From NCBI RefSeq assembly GCF_005116655.2, contig NZ_CP050698.1:6652501-6716500 (forward strand): a stretch of 64,000 bases of DNA. Reading direction: 5' to 3'. The translations under genes and the position numbers were made by a program. Each line of letters opens with the position of its first letter. The first letter of the stretch is position 1. This DNA is from Desulfosediminicola flagellatus. Lineage in GTDB: Bacteria > Desulfobacterota > Desulfobulbia > Desulfobulbales > Desulfocapsaceae. Positions 6,910 through 15,596 of this stretch are shown here, one piece after another. Under the pieces are notes generated by a model. That model made no database searches. It was not told where the DNA came from and saw nothing but the letters and a program-made list of their open reading frames with translations.

Positions 6910-8840
6910 ATCTTTCATACAGGAAATCGCGAATACTCGGTATTTCAGTACTCGTATTGCTTATCGTTGTCATCAGTCTGTTCTCATATCAGGCTATGTT
7001 CCGTACTGCCAGCAAGATCAATAACACCATACGTGTAGAAGAGCAAAAGCTGTTACTCTGGTACGATCTTTCACGGTTAATCCATGAGAGTAAATTCGCT
7101 CTTCAGCAATATGTTCATGGTGACGCCGAGGTAATTTCCCCTGTGCTGTTGTCATGTGTCAGAGTTTTTAAGGTGCTCGATAATATCGAAAAACTTGGCC
7201 AAAATGACAATGTCGAGTTGGAGTATGTGCAGGATATCCGGAGGCTTGCGAAACGTTATCGACAGGCAGTGGTAGGCTATCAAGGTGAGATGGTGGCAGG
7301 GTTTGAGGGAGGGAGTTCTGAGTTGCAGATGCGTACCATTGCAATTGACACCAGTGGTACAATTGTCGCTCAGACAGATTCCATAGTTGCTCATATAACA
7401 GAAATAATGCAGAGCAATACACAAGAGCTTGCAGCGCGCTCTCTACGTTCCAGTAAACTGCTCGGTGTATTTCTGGCATTCTCAATAGGCATAGCGTTAG
7501 CTGTTGCTTTGTGGATGCAATTTGCTCTGGTGAAGCCGCTCAATGAACTGTTGGATGCATTCAGGCGTCTTCGTAAAGGTGATTTTGATACACGTTTGAG
7601 TATTCAGGATACGGATGAAATAGGAAAACTCTTTGAGGCTTTTAACAGTACCGCTGAGAGCCTGGGTGTTCAGCGCAGCCAGTTGCGTGAAGCTGTTATC
7701 ACCGCAGAAAATGCAGCTCGTGCCAAAAGTGAATTTCTGGCAAATATGAGCCATGAAATACGTACACCAATGAATGGTGTACTCGGAATGGCAGAGCTGC
7801 TTAAAGATACCGAGCTTAACGAAGAGCAGCGGGGATCTTTGAAAATTATCAGTCAGTCTGGTGAAGCACTCTTAGAAATACTCAACGATATTCTTGATTT
7901 TTCAAAAATTGAAGCTGGCAGGCTAGAACTGGAATATGTCGACTTTGATCTCAGTGATCTGGTTGAGGATGTTGCATATCTTCTTGCCCCGCGGGCATAC
8001 GCGAGGGAGCTTGAGCTTTCGGTCATGATCATGGAAGAATGTCGGGCACATCTGCATGGTGATCCTGAACGACTGAGGCAGGTTCTGACAAATCTTATCG
8101 GTAATGCGATAAAATTCACTGAAAAGGGGGAGATTGTTATCCGTGTTTCCTCTGGTCAGGGCGCTATTCATACTCACAGAGTGCATATCGCTGTGACAGA
8201 TACCGGGATAGGTATTGATGAGCAGAATAAAGAGCGTATGTTTTCAGCGTTTTCCCAGGCTGATGGTTCAACAACCCGTAAATATGGCGGGACTGGGCTG
8301 GGCCTTTCTATCAGCAGGCAGCTGGTTAATCTCATGGGCGGGGAGCTTTTCTGTGAGAGCACTCCCGGTGAGGGGTCGACATTTCATTTTTGTATTGAAC
8401 TTGATGAAGCTCTTCAGGCAAATGATAGGTTTTATCAGGAGCAGACCAGTAGCCTCAGTGGATACAGAGTGCTGGTAATTGATGATAGTGCCACAGAATG
8501 TGCCATTATCGCAGGTGCTGCACATGCATGGGGGATGATGACTGATTACGCTGTTTCGGCAGCAGAAGGGCTGGAAAAATTACGTGAGGAAAATAGAAGC
8601 GGTAAACCCTATGACTTCGTGTTGATCGACGTGCATTTGCTGGTGATAGAGGGGCTTGAAGTCGTAACGGCTATTAATAACGACAGCGAACTACACAATC
8701 TCAAAGTCATTATTCTTACAACAGCACGGTTGCCTGGAGATGCTCAGATGTCTCAAATTCCAGGTGGAGCTGCATATTTGGCCAAACCAATACGGCGTAA
8801 GCAGTTACGAGAGACATTATGTACACTTCAACTGACTTGA
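6906..8840 (+). CDS. Hybrid sensor histidine kinase
   Basis: A membrane-bound sensor kinase of 644 residues. Order: membrane span at about 8-28, a periplasmic helical sensor region to about 180, second span about 184-207, HAMP to about 260, dimerisation/phosphoacceptor domain with His283 in MSHEIRTPMNG, HATPase domain (N box LTNLIGNAIKF, DTGIGI, GGTGLGLSIS) and a C-terminal receiver. The receiver keeps phosphoacceptor Asp575 (LIDVHL), the switch Thr and Lys (LAKP), but its loop after Asp is atypical, lacking the usual M-P-x-M-D-G. It overlaps the PhnD-like gene by 4 bp. No histidine phosphotransfer protein or DNA-binding response regulator is adjacent, so its output partner lies elsewhere. 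Confidence 0.93.
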   Translation: MNLSYRKSRILGISVLVLLIVVISLFSYQAMFRTASKINNTIRVEEQKLLLWYDLSRLIHESKFALQQYVHGDAEVISPVLLSCVRVFKVLDNIEKLGQNDNVELEYVQDIRRLAKRYRQAVVGYQGEMVAGFEGGSSELQMRTIAIDTSGTIVAQTDSIVAHITEIMQSNTQELAARSLRSSKLLGVFLAFSIGIALAVALWMQFALVKPLNELLDAFRRLRKGDFDTRLSIQDTDEIGKLFEAFNSTAESLGVQRSQLREAVITAENAARAKSEFLANMSHEIRTPMNGVLGMAELLKDTELNEEQRGSLKIISQSGEALLEILNDILDFSKIEAGRLELEYVDFDLSDLVEDVAYLLAPRAYARELELSVMIMEECRAHLHGDPERLRQVLTNLIGNAIKFTEKGEIVIRVSSGQGAIHTHRVHIAVTDTGIGIDEQNKERMFSAFSQADGSTTRKYGGTGLGLSISRQLVNLMGGELFCESTPGEGSTFHFCIELDEALQANDRFYQEQTSSLSGYRVLVIDDSATECAIIAGAAHAWGMMTDYAVSAAEGLEKLREENRSGKPYDFVLIDVHLLVIEGLEVVTAINNDSELHNLKVIILTTARLPGDAQMSQIPGGAAYLAKPIRRKQLRETLCTLQLT

Positions 8841-8987
8841 TAGGAGGGGAAGCCTTCCATTATCCATCAGTCCGTATCTGTAGTCAAAAAGAAATGTGAT
8901 TTCAGCGTTTCTGTTGTAGAGGCGATTGTATTGAAAACGGTATTGAGGTTATATCTCTTTGAACTGATTTCAACGTCATGCCGATTT

Positions 8988-9036
8988 TCATATCATCCTT
9001 AACGGTAGTAAAGAGCTGCCGATAGGGATGATATGA
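8988..9036. terminator. Long stem-loop between convergent genes
   Basis: Arms 8988-9001 and 9023-9036 pair at 13 of 14 positions (TCATATCATCC against GGATGATATGA), and CGGTAG/CTGCCG can pair inside the loop. It lies after the hybrid kinase and just beyond the stop of the opposing small gene. No clear T-tract follows on either strand, so termination is likely but unproven. Confidence 0.5.
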
Positions 9037-9051
9037 GATGAAAACTGCGGG

Positions 9052-9315
9052 TTAGCAGTCGCAATCAAATTTACTGCAGGCAATACAATACACTGTGAGG
9101 TGCACGGCTTCGGCGAACATCTCGGTGCCGTTTTCAGCATCATATGTTTTTGCCAATGCCATTATTGCTTTATCTCCATCCGCTTGTGAAATGATATCGA
9201 TCAGCGGTCCAAACTTCTCCTGATATTCCACCTTCTCGTGTTCAGATATGCTCTTTATGTAATCTTCGTAACAGTATTGGATTTTATTGCGTTGTCTTGC
9301 CACACCGGACCTCAT
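9052..9315 (-). CDS. Small hypothetical protein with Cys-rich tail
   Basis: A protein of 87 residues from the ATG at 9315, or 83 from the GTG at 9303. I lean to the GTG because ATGAGG sits 6 bp before it, while the ATG has no ribosome site. The sequence is hydrophilic and helical (YEDYIKSISEHEKVEYQEKF) and ends in CIACSKFDCDC, four cysteines in the last eleven residues, which might bind metal or haem-like cofactors. It matches no family I recognise. It lies downstream of the RND pump gene on the same strand (the pump ends at 9489), and converges on the hybrid kinase gene. Confidence 0.45.
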   Translation of the reverse strand: MRSGVARQRNKIQYCYEDYIKSISEHEKVEYQEKFGPLIDIISQADGDKAIMALAKTYDAENGTEMFAEAVHLTVYCIACSKFDCDC

Positions 9316-9488
9316 TGTTAATAAAATGCGTAAGTGATACGCCGTTGTAGATTGTTGGAATATACTACTTACTCATTAGTTCCCGTAGTGGCAAGAAAAG
9401 TCAGGTATCTGTTGCCTGAAGTAGATTGTAATGAACCAGCTGTATTTCCTCCAACCGACACTCCACCATGGCTGTTTACTGGTAAGAC

Positions 9489-12400
9489 TCATGAGATCTC
9501 CGGGTTAACAGTTACACCGCCAATAGCCTCACGGAGAAATTCCCTGATATTTTCAATAATAAGATAGAGGCACGGGACCAGGATGAGCGTTATTATTGTT
9601 GCGAAAAGAATACCGAACCCTAGAGAGAGGGCCATGGGAATCATAAAACGGGCCTGTCTTGAAGTCTCAAAAATCATCGGAGCCAGTCCGCAGAATGTGG
9701 TGAGTGTTGTCAGTATCACCGGCCTGTAACGACGCAATGCGGCTGCACGGATTGCATCAAGGGGTGAGAAGCCTTCACGTCGACGTTTGTTGGCATAATC
9801 TACAAGAACCAGTGAATCGTTCACCACGATTCCTGAAAGTGCTACTACACCCATCATTGACATCAGGCTGAGGTTGTAGCCCATCAGCAGGTGACCAAGC
9901 ACGGCTCCCACCATGCCAAACGGAATGGCGATCATTACAATTATAGGCTGGCTGTAACTGCGAAAAGGTATCGCCAGCAGAAAATAGATTGAGATCAGTG
10001 AGAATATGAAACCTTGAAAAAGCGATTGAACACTCTCAACTCTACTTGATTGTCGGCCTTTGTACCCATAGGTGATACCGGGGAAAGTGTTTGCAAGTGC
10101 AGGCAGGACAGTTGAATTGAGTTTGGCTATGATCTGCGATGACTCGCCTATGGGATCAACATTTGCCTCTACCATCACAGTCCTGCGACCATCTCGTCGG
10201 GTGATGCTGGTGTAGGCACGACCACGTTCAACCTCAGCGATATCAGAAAGCGGGACGAAGGTGCCGGCAGTTGTTGCTATCAGCATTGATTCTATATCAT
10301 ATTCACTGACGCGTTGCTCTTCCGGCAACCGGACCCTCACGCTTACTTCATTGGCACCACGTTGCTGCCTGAGAGCAATTGTACCCTGAAAGCTGTCGCG
10401 TACCTGTTTGCCGACGTCTGTTGCGCTTAAACCAAGACTGTGGCCTCGTTCGTTAATGGTGAAATTAAACTGTGGTTTTCCTGGCGTGTAACCGTCATCG
10501 ATATCTTTTACGCTGGGAAAATCCTCTAACTGTCTGGCCAGTTCGGCGCTCGCCTGATCGAGAATGTCGATGTCCCGATGGCTCAGTTCCACCGAGAGGG
10601 AGGCCCCGCTTCCGGGCCCGCCTCGATCAGATTCAAAGAGCGAAGATTGCACCCCGACAATAGGACCAACCTCTTGTCGCCAGAGTTTTGTTACATCTCT
10701 GGTGGAAAGGGGGCGAACTTCAGGAGATGTAAGATAGGCATAAACTTCTATTTTATCACCGTTGATGAGTGATGATATTCCTTCAACCAGATCTTTATCT
10801 CCATGCTCATCACGTACGCGTTCCATTGCACTGACGATCTGGTCGCGAACAGCCGCAAGTTTTGTATAAGGGCTGCCATAGGGCAGAGTGGCGGTAACTA
10901 CGGCCCTGTCAGATTCAACACGGGGCATGAGGATCATGCTGATTCTGCCGCTGGCGACATAACTAAATGTTACCGCCAGTATGGCGATCAGGACTGCTAC
11001 GGTCAAAAACTTCAGGTGAAGAACTTTATCGAGAAACGATCCGTATACATTTTCAACAAACCAGGTGAATGATCTGCCAAATGCCTGCTGATACCGTGCA
11101 AAGAATTTAAGTATCCGGTTAGGAGACCGTGTAGAACTGTGTGCCAGATGGGCCGGAAGAATCAGCAGAGATTCAATCCATGAAATAAGGAACACAGTGA
11201 TGACCACAAGGGGAATCACTTTCCATACCTTTCCCATTGTACCCGGTACAAAAAGCAGTGGCATAAAGGCGACGATATTGGTGAGAATTGAGAATGCGAT
11301 AGGCACCGCTACATCTTTGGCTCCCTCAATGGCAGCATCGACAAAGTGTAACCCGCGTTGTCTGTACTCGTAGATGTTTTCTCCTGCAATGATTGCGTCG
11401 TCAACCACGATGCCGAGCGAGACGATAAAGGCAAACATCGAGATCATATTTATTGAGACTCCAAACATCGGCAAAAAGAGTAAGCCGCCGAGAAAGGAGA
11501 TCGGAATACCCATTGTCACCCAGAAGGCTAGCTTTAACTCAAGAAAGAGACCGAGAAGAACCAATACCAGTACCAGGCCGATGAGGGCATTTTTTAACAG
11601 CAGTTCTAAACGCTGCTTATAGATGTCTGATCTGTCACTGGTGATCTTCCAGTCAATACCCGGTGGCAAATCAGCCTCAATTTCAGCCATTGCTTCTTTG
11701 GTTGCATCTGAGACTCCAATGGGCGTCTGGGTGCCGACCCGATAGACGCGCAAGGTGAGAGACCGCTGCCTTTCATAGGACGCCTCACTGTTTGAGCTTT
11801 CAAATCCTTCATGCACATCGGCAATATCTTCAAGGTAGAGCGTGGTGCCGTTTGTAGTGGTGACAACGGGAATTCTGGCAAATTCGTTGGCCCAGTCTTT
11901 ACGATTATCAATTCTGAGTAGAATCTCCCCTCCTGAGGTGTCCAGCTTTCCACCTGGAATCTCAACTGAGGACTGGCGTATAATATTTGCCACCGCAGAG
12001 AGGGTCAGCCCATGCATACGCAGCTTTTCCATAGGGATTTCAACTACAACTTCGAGATCGCGGGCTCCGCTGATTTCCACCTGGGTAATGTCGGATGCCT
12101 GCAACAATCTGTCGCGTACCTGCTCAACGACTTCACGTAATGAGCGTTCCTGCACATCGCCAAAAAAATTAACACGAAGGACCTGCCTTTTGTGTGAGGC
12201 CAGGGAAATGACTGCATCTTCAGCATCATCCGGGAATGTGGATATCCTGCCAACCTCCTGCTGTATATCCTGCAGAACCATCTGAGGATTGGCATCATCC
12301 ATCAGCTCGGCCCTTACTGAGCCATTTCCTTCTCCGGCGGTAGAGGTGACTTCTTTTATGCCGTCAATTCCCTCAATGGCATCTTCAATAGCCAGAACGA

Positions 12401-12614
12401 TTCCCTGCTCGACTTCTTCCGGGCTTGAGCCTGGGTAGGAGACAGATATGGACACCATATCAAGTTCAAATGACGGGAAAACTTCTTTCTTAATCTTGGT
12501 AGACATGTAGAGTCCACCGAGAATGAGAAAAATCATGAGGAGATTTGGGGTGACGCGGTTGTGGACCATCCAGCTGATGGGACCGCGTGAATTTTCAGAT
12601 GTTTTATTCAGCAC
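9489..12614 (-). CDS. RND-family efflux pump (AcrB/HAE type inner-membrane transporter)
   Basis: Proton-driven inner-membrane pump of a tripartite exporter, 1041 residues. It starts with a membrane span (LLMIFLILGGLYM) followed by the porter domain opening VSISVSYPGSSPEEVEQ. Large periplasmic loops follow spans 1 and 7, and the GIVVDDAIIAGENIYE helix contains the paired Asp residues expected in the proton relay of span 4. The second half repeats the fold (GIVVNDSLVLVDYANK). Start is GTG 12614, behind a G-rich ribosome site, and it overlaps the end of the adaptor gene by 11 bp. Order OMF-adaptor-pump on one strand, with a BaeSR pair divergent, supports envelope-stress-controlled drug or metabolite efflux. 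The substrate is unknown. Confidence 0.92.
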   Translation of the reverse strand: MLNKTSENSRGPISWMVHNRVTPNLLMIFLILGGLYMSTKIKKEVFPSFELDMVSISVSYPGSSPEEVEQGIVLAIEDAIEGIDGIKEVTSTAGEGNGSVRAELMDDANPQMVLQDIQQEVGRISTFPDDAEDAVISLASHKRQVLRVNFFGDVQERSLREVVEQVRDRLLQASDITQVEISGARDLEVVVEIPMEKLRMHGLTLSAVANIIRQSSVEIPGGKLDTSGGEILLRIDNRKDWANEFARIPVVTTTNGTTLYLEDIADVHEGFESSNSEASYERQRSLTLRVYRVGTQTPIGVSDATKEAMAEIEADLPPGIDWKITSDRSDIYKQRLELLLKNALIGLVLVLVLLGLFLELKLAFWVTMGIPISFLGGLLFLPMFGVSINMISMFAFIVSLGIVVDDAIIAGENIYEYRQRGLHFVDAAIEGAKDVAVPIAFSILTNIVAFMPLLFVPGTMGKVWKVIPLVVITVFLISWIESLLILPAHLAHSSTRSPNRILKFFARYQQAFGRSFTWFVENVYGSFLDKVLHLKFLTVAVLIAILAVTFSYVASGRISMILMPRVESDRAVVTATLPYGSPYTKLAAVRDQIVSAMERVRDEHGDKDLVEGISSLINGDKIEVYAYLTSPEVRPLSTRDVTKLWRQEVGPIVGVQSSLFESDRGGPGSGASLSVELSHRDIDILDQASAELARQLEDFPSVKDIDDGYTPGKPQFNFTINERGHSLGLSATDVGKQVRDSFQGTIALRQQRGANEVSVRVRLPEEQRVSEYDIESMLIATTAGTFVPLSDIAEVERGRAYTSITRRDGRRTVMVEANVDPIGESSQIIAKLNSTVLPALANTFPGITYGYKGRQSSRVESVQSLFQGFIFSLISIYFLLAIPFRSYSQPIIVMIAIPFGMVGAVLGHLLMGYNLSLMSMMGVVALSGIVVNDSLVLVDYANKRRREGFSPLDAIRAAALRRYRPVILTTLTTFCGLAPMIFETSRQARFMIPMALSLGFGILFATIITLILVPCLYLIIENIREFLREAIGGVTVNPEIS

Positions 12615-13938
12615 GTTTCATTCCCCCGCCTTTTTTCATTGTGTTCGAATCAGGCGCACCTTGCCCGGAACCGATCTTATCCTGCTTTGCATTTTTCCCG
12701 GGGCCAGGTTTGTCATCTTTAAGGCGGAGAGGGATGCCCTCAATAGGTGAAGGAAGGGACGATGTAACAATGCGCTCCCCGTCCTTTATGGAGTTTTTTA
12801 TGATCAGTTGATCACGGTTGCGGAAAAGAATAGAAACTTCGTGAATATCAAGTAAACCATCCTTGTCCATGAGCCAGACGTACTTGCCATCATGAACAAA
12901 GGCGCGATTGATGCTGATTGCGGATGGAATGGACTTGCCGTCAATCTGAGCCTGCACATACGAGCCAAGAAGTAGCTGCGGTTTACCTTTATTTGCTGCC
13001 TTTAAGCTTAACGGATCTTCAACTTCTACAAGGATCTGTGCCATACGCCCCTGCTTTTCAAGAGAAGCGGCCAGCCGGACAACATGACCGATTCTGAAAA
13101 TTTCCTGATTGTACCTTCCCTGAGAGTAGATGCGCACTTCAGACCCGACCTCGTCACGACTGGAGGGGATATTTACCCATTGTAACTGTTCAACGGGCAG
13201 GGAGAGTTGAAGCCAGAATACATCTGTGCCTACAAGATGGGCCAGGATTGTTGATTCGTTAACCCGGGCACCTGTATCAACATCTCTGGAGTCGATAACA
13301 CCGTTAAACGGCGCGGTTACTGTGGTACGATCGAGATTAAGCTTTGCCTGGTCAAGTTTTGCATCAGCAAAATCTTTTGAGGCTTTAAGCTTAGCCAGTT
13401 GCGGTTTTCTGAGGATCAGCGCCTGTTCAACTTTACTGACAGACTCGTTAAGTATCGCAAACTCCTTCTCGGCTATGTATTGGTTACCCATTTCCAGCAG
13501 GAGATCACTTTCGGCTTTTGCCGCCTCACTCTCAAGCTGACGAACCACAAGACGATAATCTGCCTGGTCTATTTTCAGAATAGTATCCCCTTCCTGAAAA
13601 TAACCGCCGGGTATAAACTCTCTGCTTATTTCTGTCACAGCTCCGCTTACGCGTGGTTTTAGGTCAATTTCACGGGCTGGAATCACTTCACCCATTCCTG
13701 TTATAACAGTTTGCTGGGTTTCATGAGTAACGCTTTGCACCTCAACCAGTGTGGCAGTGGGGGGCCGTTTTCGGGGTTTCGCTTCAGGAGAAGTCTTAAT
13801 AAGGTAGATTGTGATAATTATCCCGCAGGCGAGGGCAATGACCGGCAGCAATCCATGGAGAAAAAACGATATAATGCGGTTGGGTTTCCGCTGAATTTCT
13901 CCGGGTTTTGTCTGGTTTACGTGTGGTCTCATGTTCAT
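12604..13938 (-). CDS. RND efflux periplasmic adaptor (membrane fusion protein)
   Basis: The HlyD/AcrA-type adaptor (444 residues) linking pump and outer-membrane channel. An N-terminal span (about residues 24-50) anchors it in the inner membrane. The lipoyl-like half-motifs follow (VIPAREIDLKPRVSGAVTEI and TVTAPFNGVIDSRDVDTGAR) around a coiled-coil hairpin at roughly 140-210, then the beta-barrel and membrane-proximal domains. The C-terminal 40 residues are charged and Gly/Lys rich (PGPGKNAKQDK). Two ATGs lie 6 bp apart (13938 and 13932) and neither has a strong ribosome site. It follows the OMF gene by 50 bp and overlaps the pump gene. Confidence 0.9.
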   Translation of the reverse strand: MNMRPHVNQTKPGEIQRKPNRIISFFLHGLLPVIALACGIIITIYLIKTSPEAKPRKRPPTATLVEVQSVTHETQQTVITGMGEVIPAREIDLKPRVSGAVTEISREFIPGGYFQEGDTILKIDQADYRLVVRQLESEAAKAESDLLLEMGNQYIAEKEFAILNESVSKVEQALILRKPQLAKLKASKDFADAKLDQAKLNLDRTTVTAPFNGVIDSRDVDTGARVNESTILAHLVGTDVFWLQLSLPVEQLQWVNIPSSRDEVGSEVRIYSQGRYNQEIFRIGHVVRLAASLEKQGRMAQILVEVEDPLSLKAANKGKPQLLLGSYVQAQIDGKSIPSAISINRAFVHDGKYVWLMDKDGLLDIHEVSILFRNRDQLIIKNSIKDGERIVTSSLPSPIEGIPLRLKDDKPGPGKNAKQDKIGSGQGAPDSNTMKKGGGMKRAE

Positions 13939-13988
13939 AGTGTTTTTTTATGTATTCGTCGAATTGTGGAGTATTTCGTGTAGTCTGG

Positions 13989-15398
13989 TTAATTGGCTTG
14001 AGATACAGCTTCAGGAACTGATGCATATCCGCCCAGAGCTCTGTATAAACTAATTCGATAGCTTATAAGCTGCTGCCTTGATGAGAGCAGGTTGCGCTGC
14101 AGTGATTGTTGTGAGAGTAATGCGGTGAGTACGCGCTGATAATTCTCTATCCCGAGTTTGTAGCGGTCGCGAACGTTTCCGGTTGTTTTGGTCGCAAGAT
14201 CAAGCTGAACTTCAAGGCTTGCTATAAGCGCTTTTTGTTCCTTCTCTCTGACCAGAGCATCTTCAACTTCACCTATTGCCTCAATAACAGTCTGACCGTA
14301 TGTGTAGAACTTTTCCTGGGCCGATGCTGTTGTTCGCTCAGCTTCGGCTTTGCGGGACCCTCCATCAAGCAGCGGGCCGACGAGATTTGCACCGAGTGAA
14401 GCAAACCAGTTGGAAAAGAGATCACTGGCAGAGCCTGAGGTGTTTAGATCGCCGGAAAGGCTGAGTTTGGGGTATCGGTCTGCGATGGCTGCTGCAACCT
14501 TTCTGTCAGCTGAGAGCAGACTGAGATAGCTGCTCTTTATGTCGGGTCTGTTACTGAGCAGATCGAGCGGAAGCCCGGTGTCGGGTAATGGCGGCAGTTC
14601 TATAAGTTGCGGTTTTTCGGTAAGGGTAAAGTTCCCGGGGGAGTGACCGGTGAGTATCGCCAACTGGTGGATAAGCAGTTGTATGGTTGCCCGTTGCCGT
14701 GCCTGTTCTCCGGACTTTGATTCGATGAGCTGTTTTTGCTGTAGCACATCAGCTATGCTGACCTGACCTGCATTGAATCGTAACTGGATAAGATCAAGCC
14801 CGACCCGGTTGACGGCCTGCTGCTGCTTAAGCAGTTCGATCTGGCTGTAACCGGTAGCAAGCTCATACCAGGTAGTTGCAATTTGTGCGGCTATGGAGAG
14901 GGCTGCGGTCTGCAGGTCCTTTTCAGAGCTTTGAAGGTCATAGACAGCACTGTCTTCTAATGCCTGCAGTCGTCCCCATAAATCAATTTCGTAGCTGGCA
15001 GCAAGACCAAGTAAGAGATTACTCGATGAGCTGGTTGAATTGCTTTTTCGCGTGCGGCTCTCTGATCCGGTTGTCCGGCCCGTAAGCGTTGGGGATAGTG
15101 CGGCACCTGCTTTGATAGCGAGTGCCTGGGCCTGTTTGAGTCGTTCACGACTGCCCAGCAGATCCAGATTGTTTGTCAGAGCCTGTTCGATAAGGGCTTG
15201 CAAGCCGGGATCATCAATATCATGCCACCAGCTGGGTGACAGAGATTGCTGGCCGCTGAGCGAAAAGTTCTCAGCTATCGGTACCGGATTTGAGCTCACA
15301 TTAATGTGGGTTGTGGGGGCACAGCCATAGAGCGTGGCCAGCATGAAAGCTCCCAGAAAAAATGATGTTTTGTGTTTAATGGTCACAGGATCTTTCAC
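13989..15398 (-). CDS. Outer-membrane efflux lipoprotein (TolC/OprM, NodT type)
   Basis: Outer-membrane channel subunit, 469 residues, first gene of the efflux operon. A lipoprotein signal peptide ends in the lipobox LYGC (Cys about residue 26). The two OEP repeats follow, with conserved SWWHDIDDPGLQALIEQAL near residue 55, the long periplasmic helices with ALSIAAQIATTWYEL, and VGPLLDGGSRKAEAERT in the second half. The OEP family forms a trimeric beta barrel plus alpha barrel that docks on the adaptor. The promoter region 15399-15596 is shared with the divergent baeS. Confidence 0.9.
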   Translation of the reverse strand: MKDPVTIKHKTSFFLGAFMLATLYGCAPTTHINVSSNPVPIAENFSLSGQQSLSPSWWHDIDDPGLQALIEQALTNNLDLLGSRERLKQAQALAIKAGAALSPTLTGRTTGSESRTRKSNSTSSSSNLLLGLAASYEIDLWGRLQALEDSAVYDLQSSEKDLQTAALSIAAQIATTWYELATGYSQIELLKQQQAVNRVGLDLIQLRFNAGQVSIADVLQQKQLIESKSGEQARQRATIQLLIHQLAILTGHSPGNFTLTEKPQLIELPPLPDTGLPLDLLSNRPDIKSSYLSLLSADRKVAAAIADRYPKLSLSGDLNTSGSASDLFSNWFASLGANLVGPLLDGGSRKAEAERTTASAQEKFYTYGQTVIEAIGEVEDALVREKEQKALIASLEVQLDLATKTTGNVRDRYKLGIENYQRVLTALLSQQSLQRNLLSSRQQLISYRISLYRALGGYASVPEAVSQAN

Positions 15399-15479
15399 TC
15401 GATTTTTGTTAAGAAAAATTCAATTGATAATAGATATGTTACACACTCTACAATAGTATTAAGGACGAATTGTGTCAGG

Positions 15480-15501
15480 AATGTGCAAAGAATGTGTAAA
15501 T
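15480..15501. promoter_or_regulatory. 11-bp direct repeats in the efflux/baeS divergent promoter
   Basis: AATGTGCAAAG (15480-15490) is followed directly by AATGTGTAAAT (15491-15501), with a weaker AATTGTGTCAG just upstream at 15468. OmpR-family response regulators commonly bind tandem sites with an 11-bp period, so this is a candidate BaeR site controlling both the efflux operon and baeSR. It is inference from spacing. Confidence 0.35.
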
Positions 15502-15596
15502 ATGGAGGGTAGAGTTTTTCCGCAGGTAAAATGCGTAAATTTTGGTAGAAGAGATACAGGTCTTACCCTTTATCGTATGGAGATCCGGTCAAACCT

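Noticed and set aside
9334..9567. 77-codon rightward frame at the end of the RND gene
   Set aside because: Overlaps the 3' end of the well supported RND pump gene on the other strand, and has no family features.
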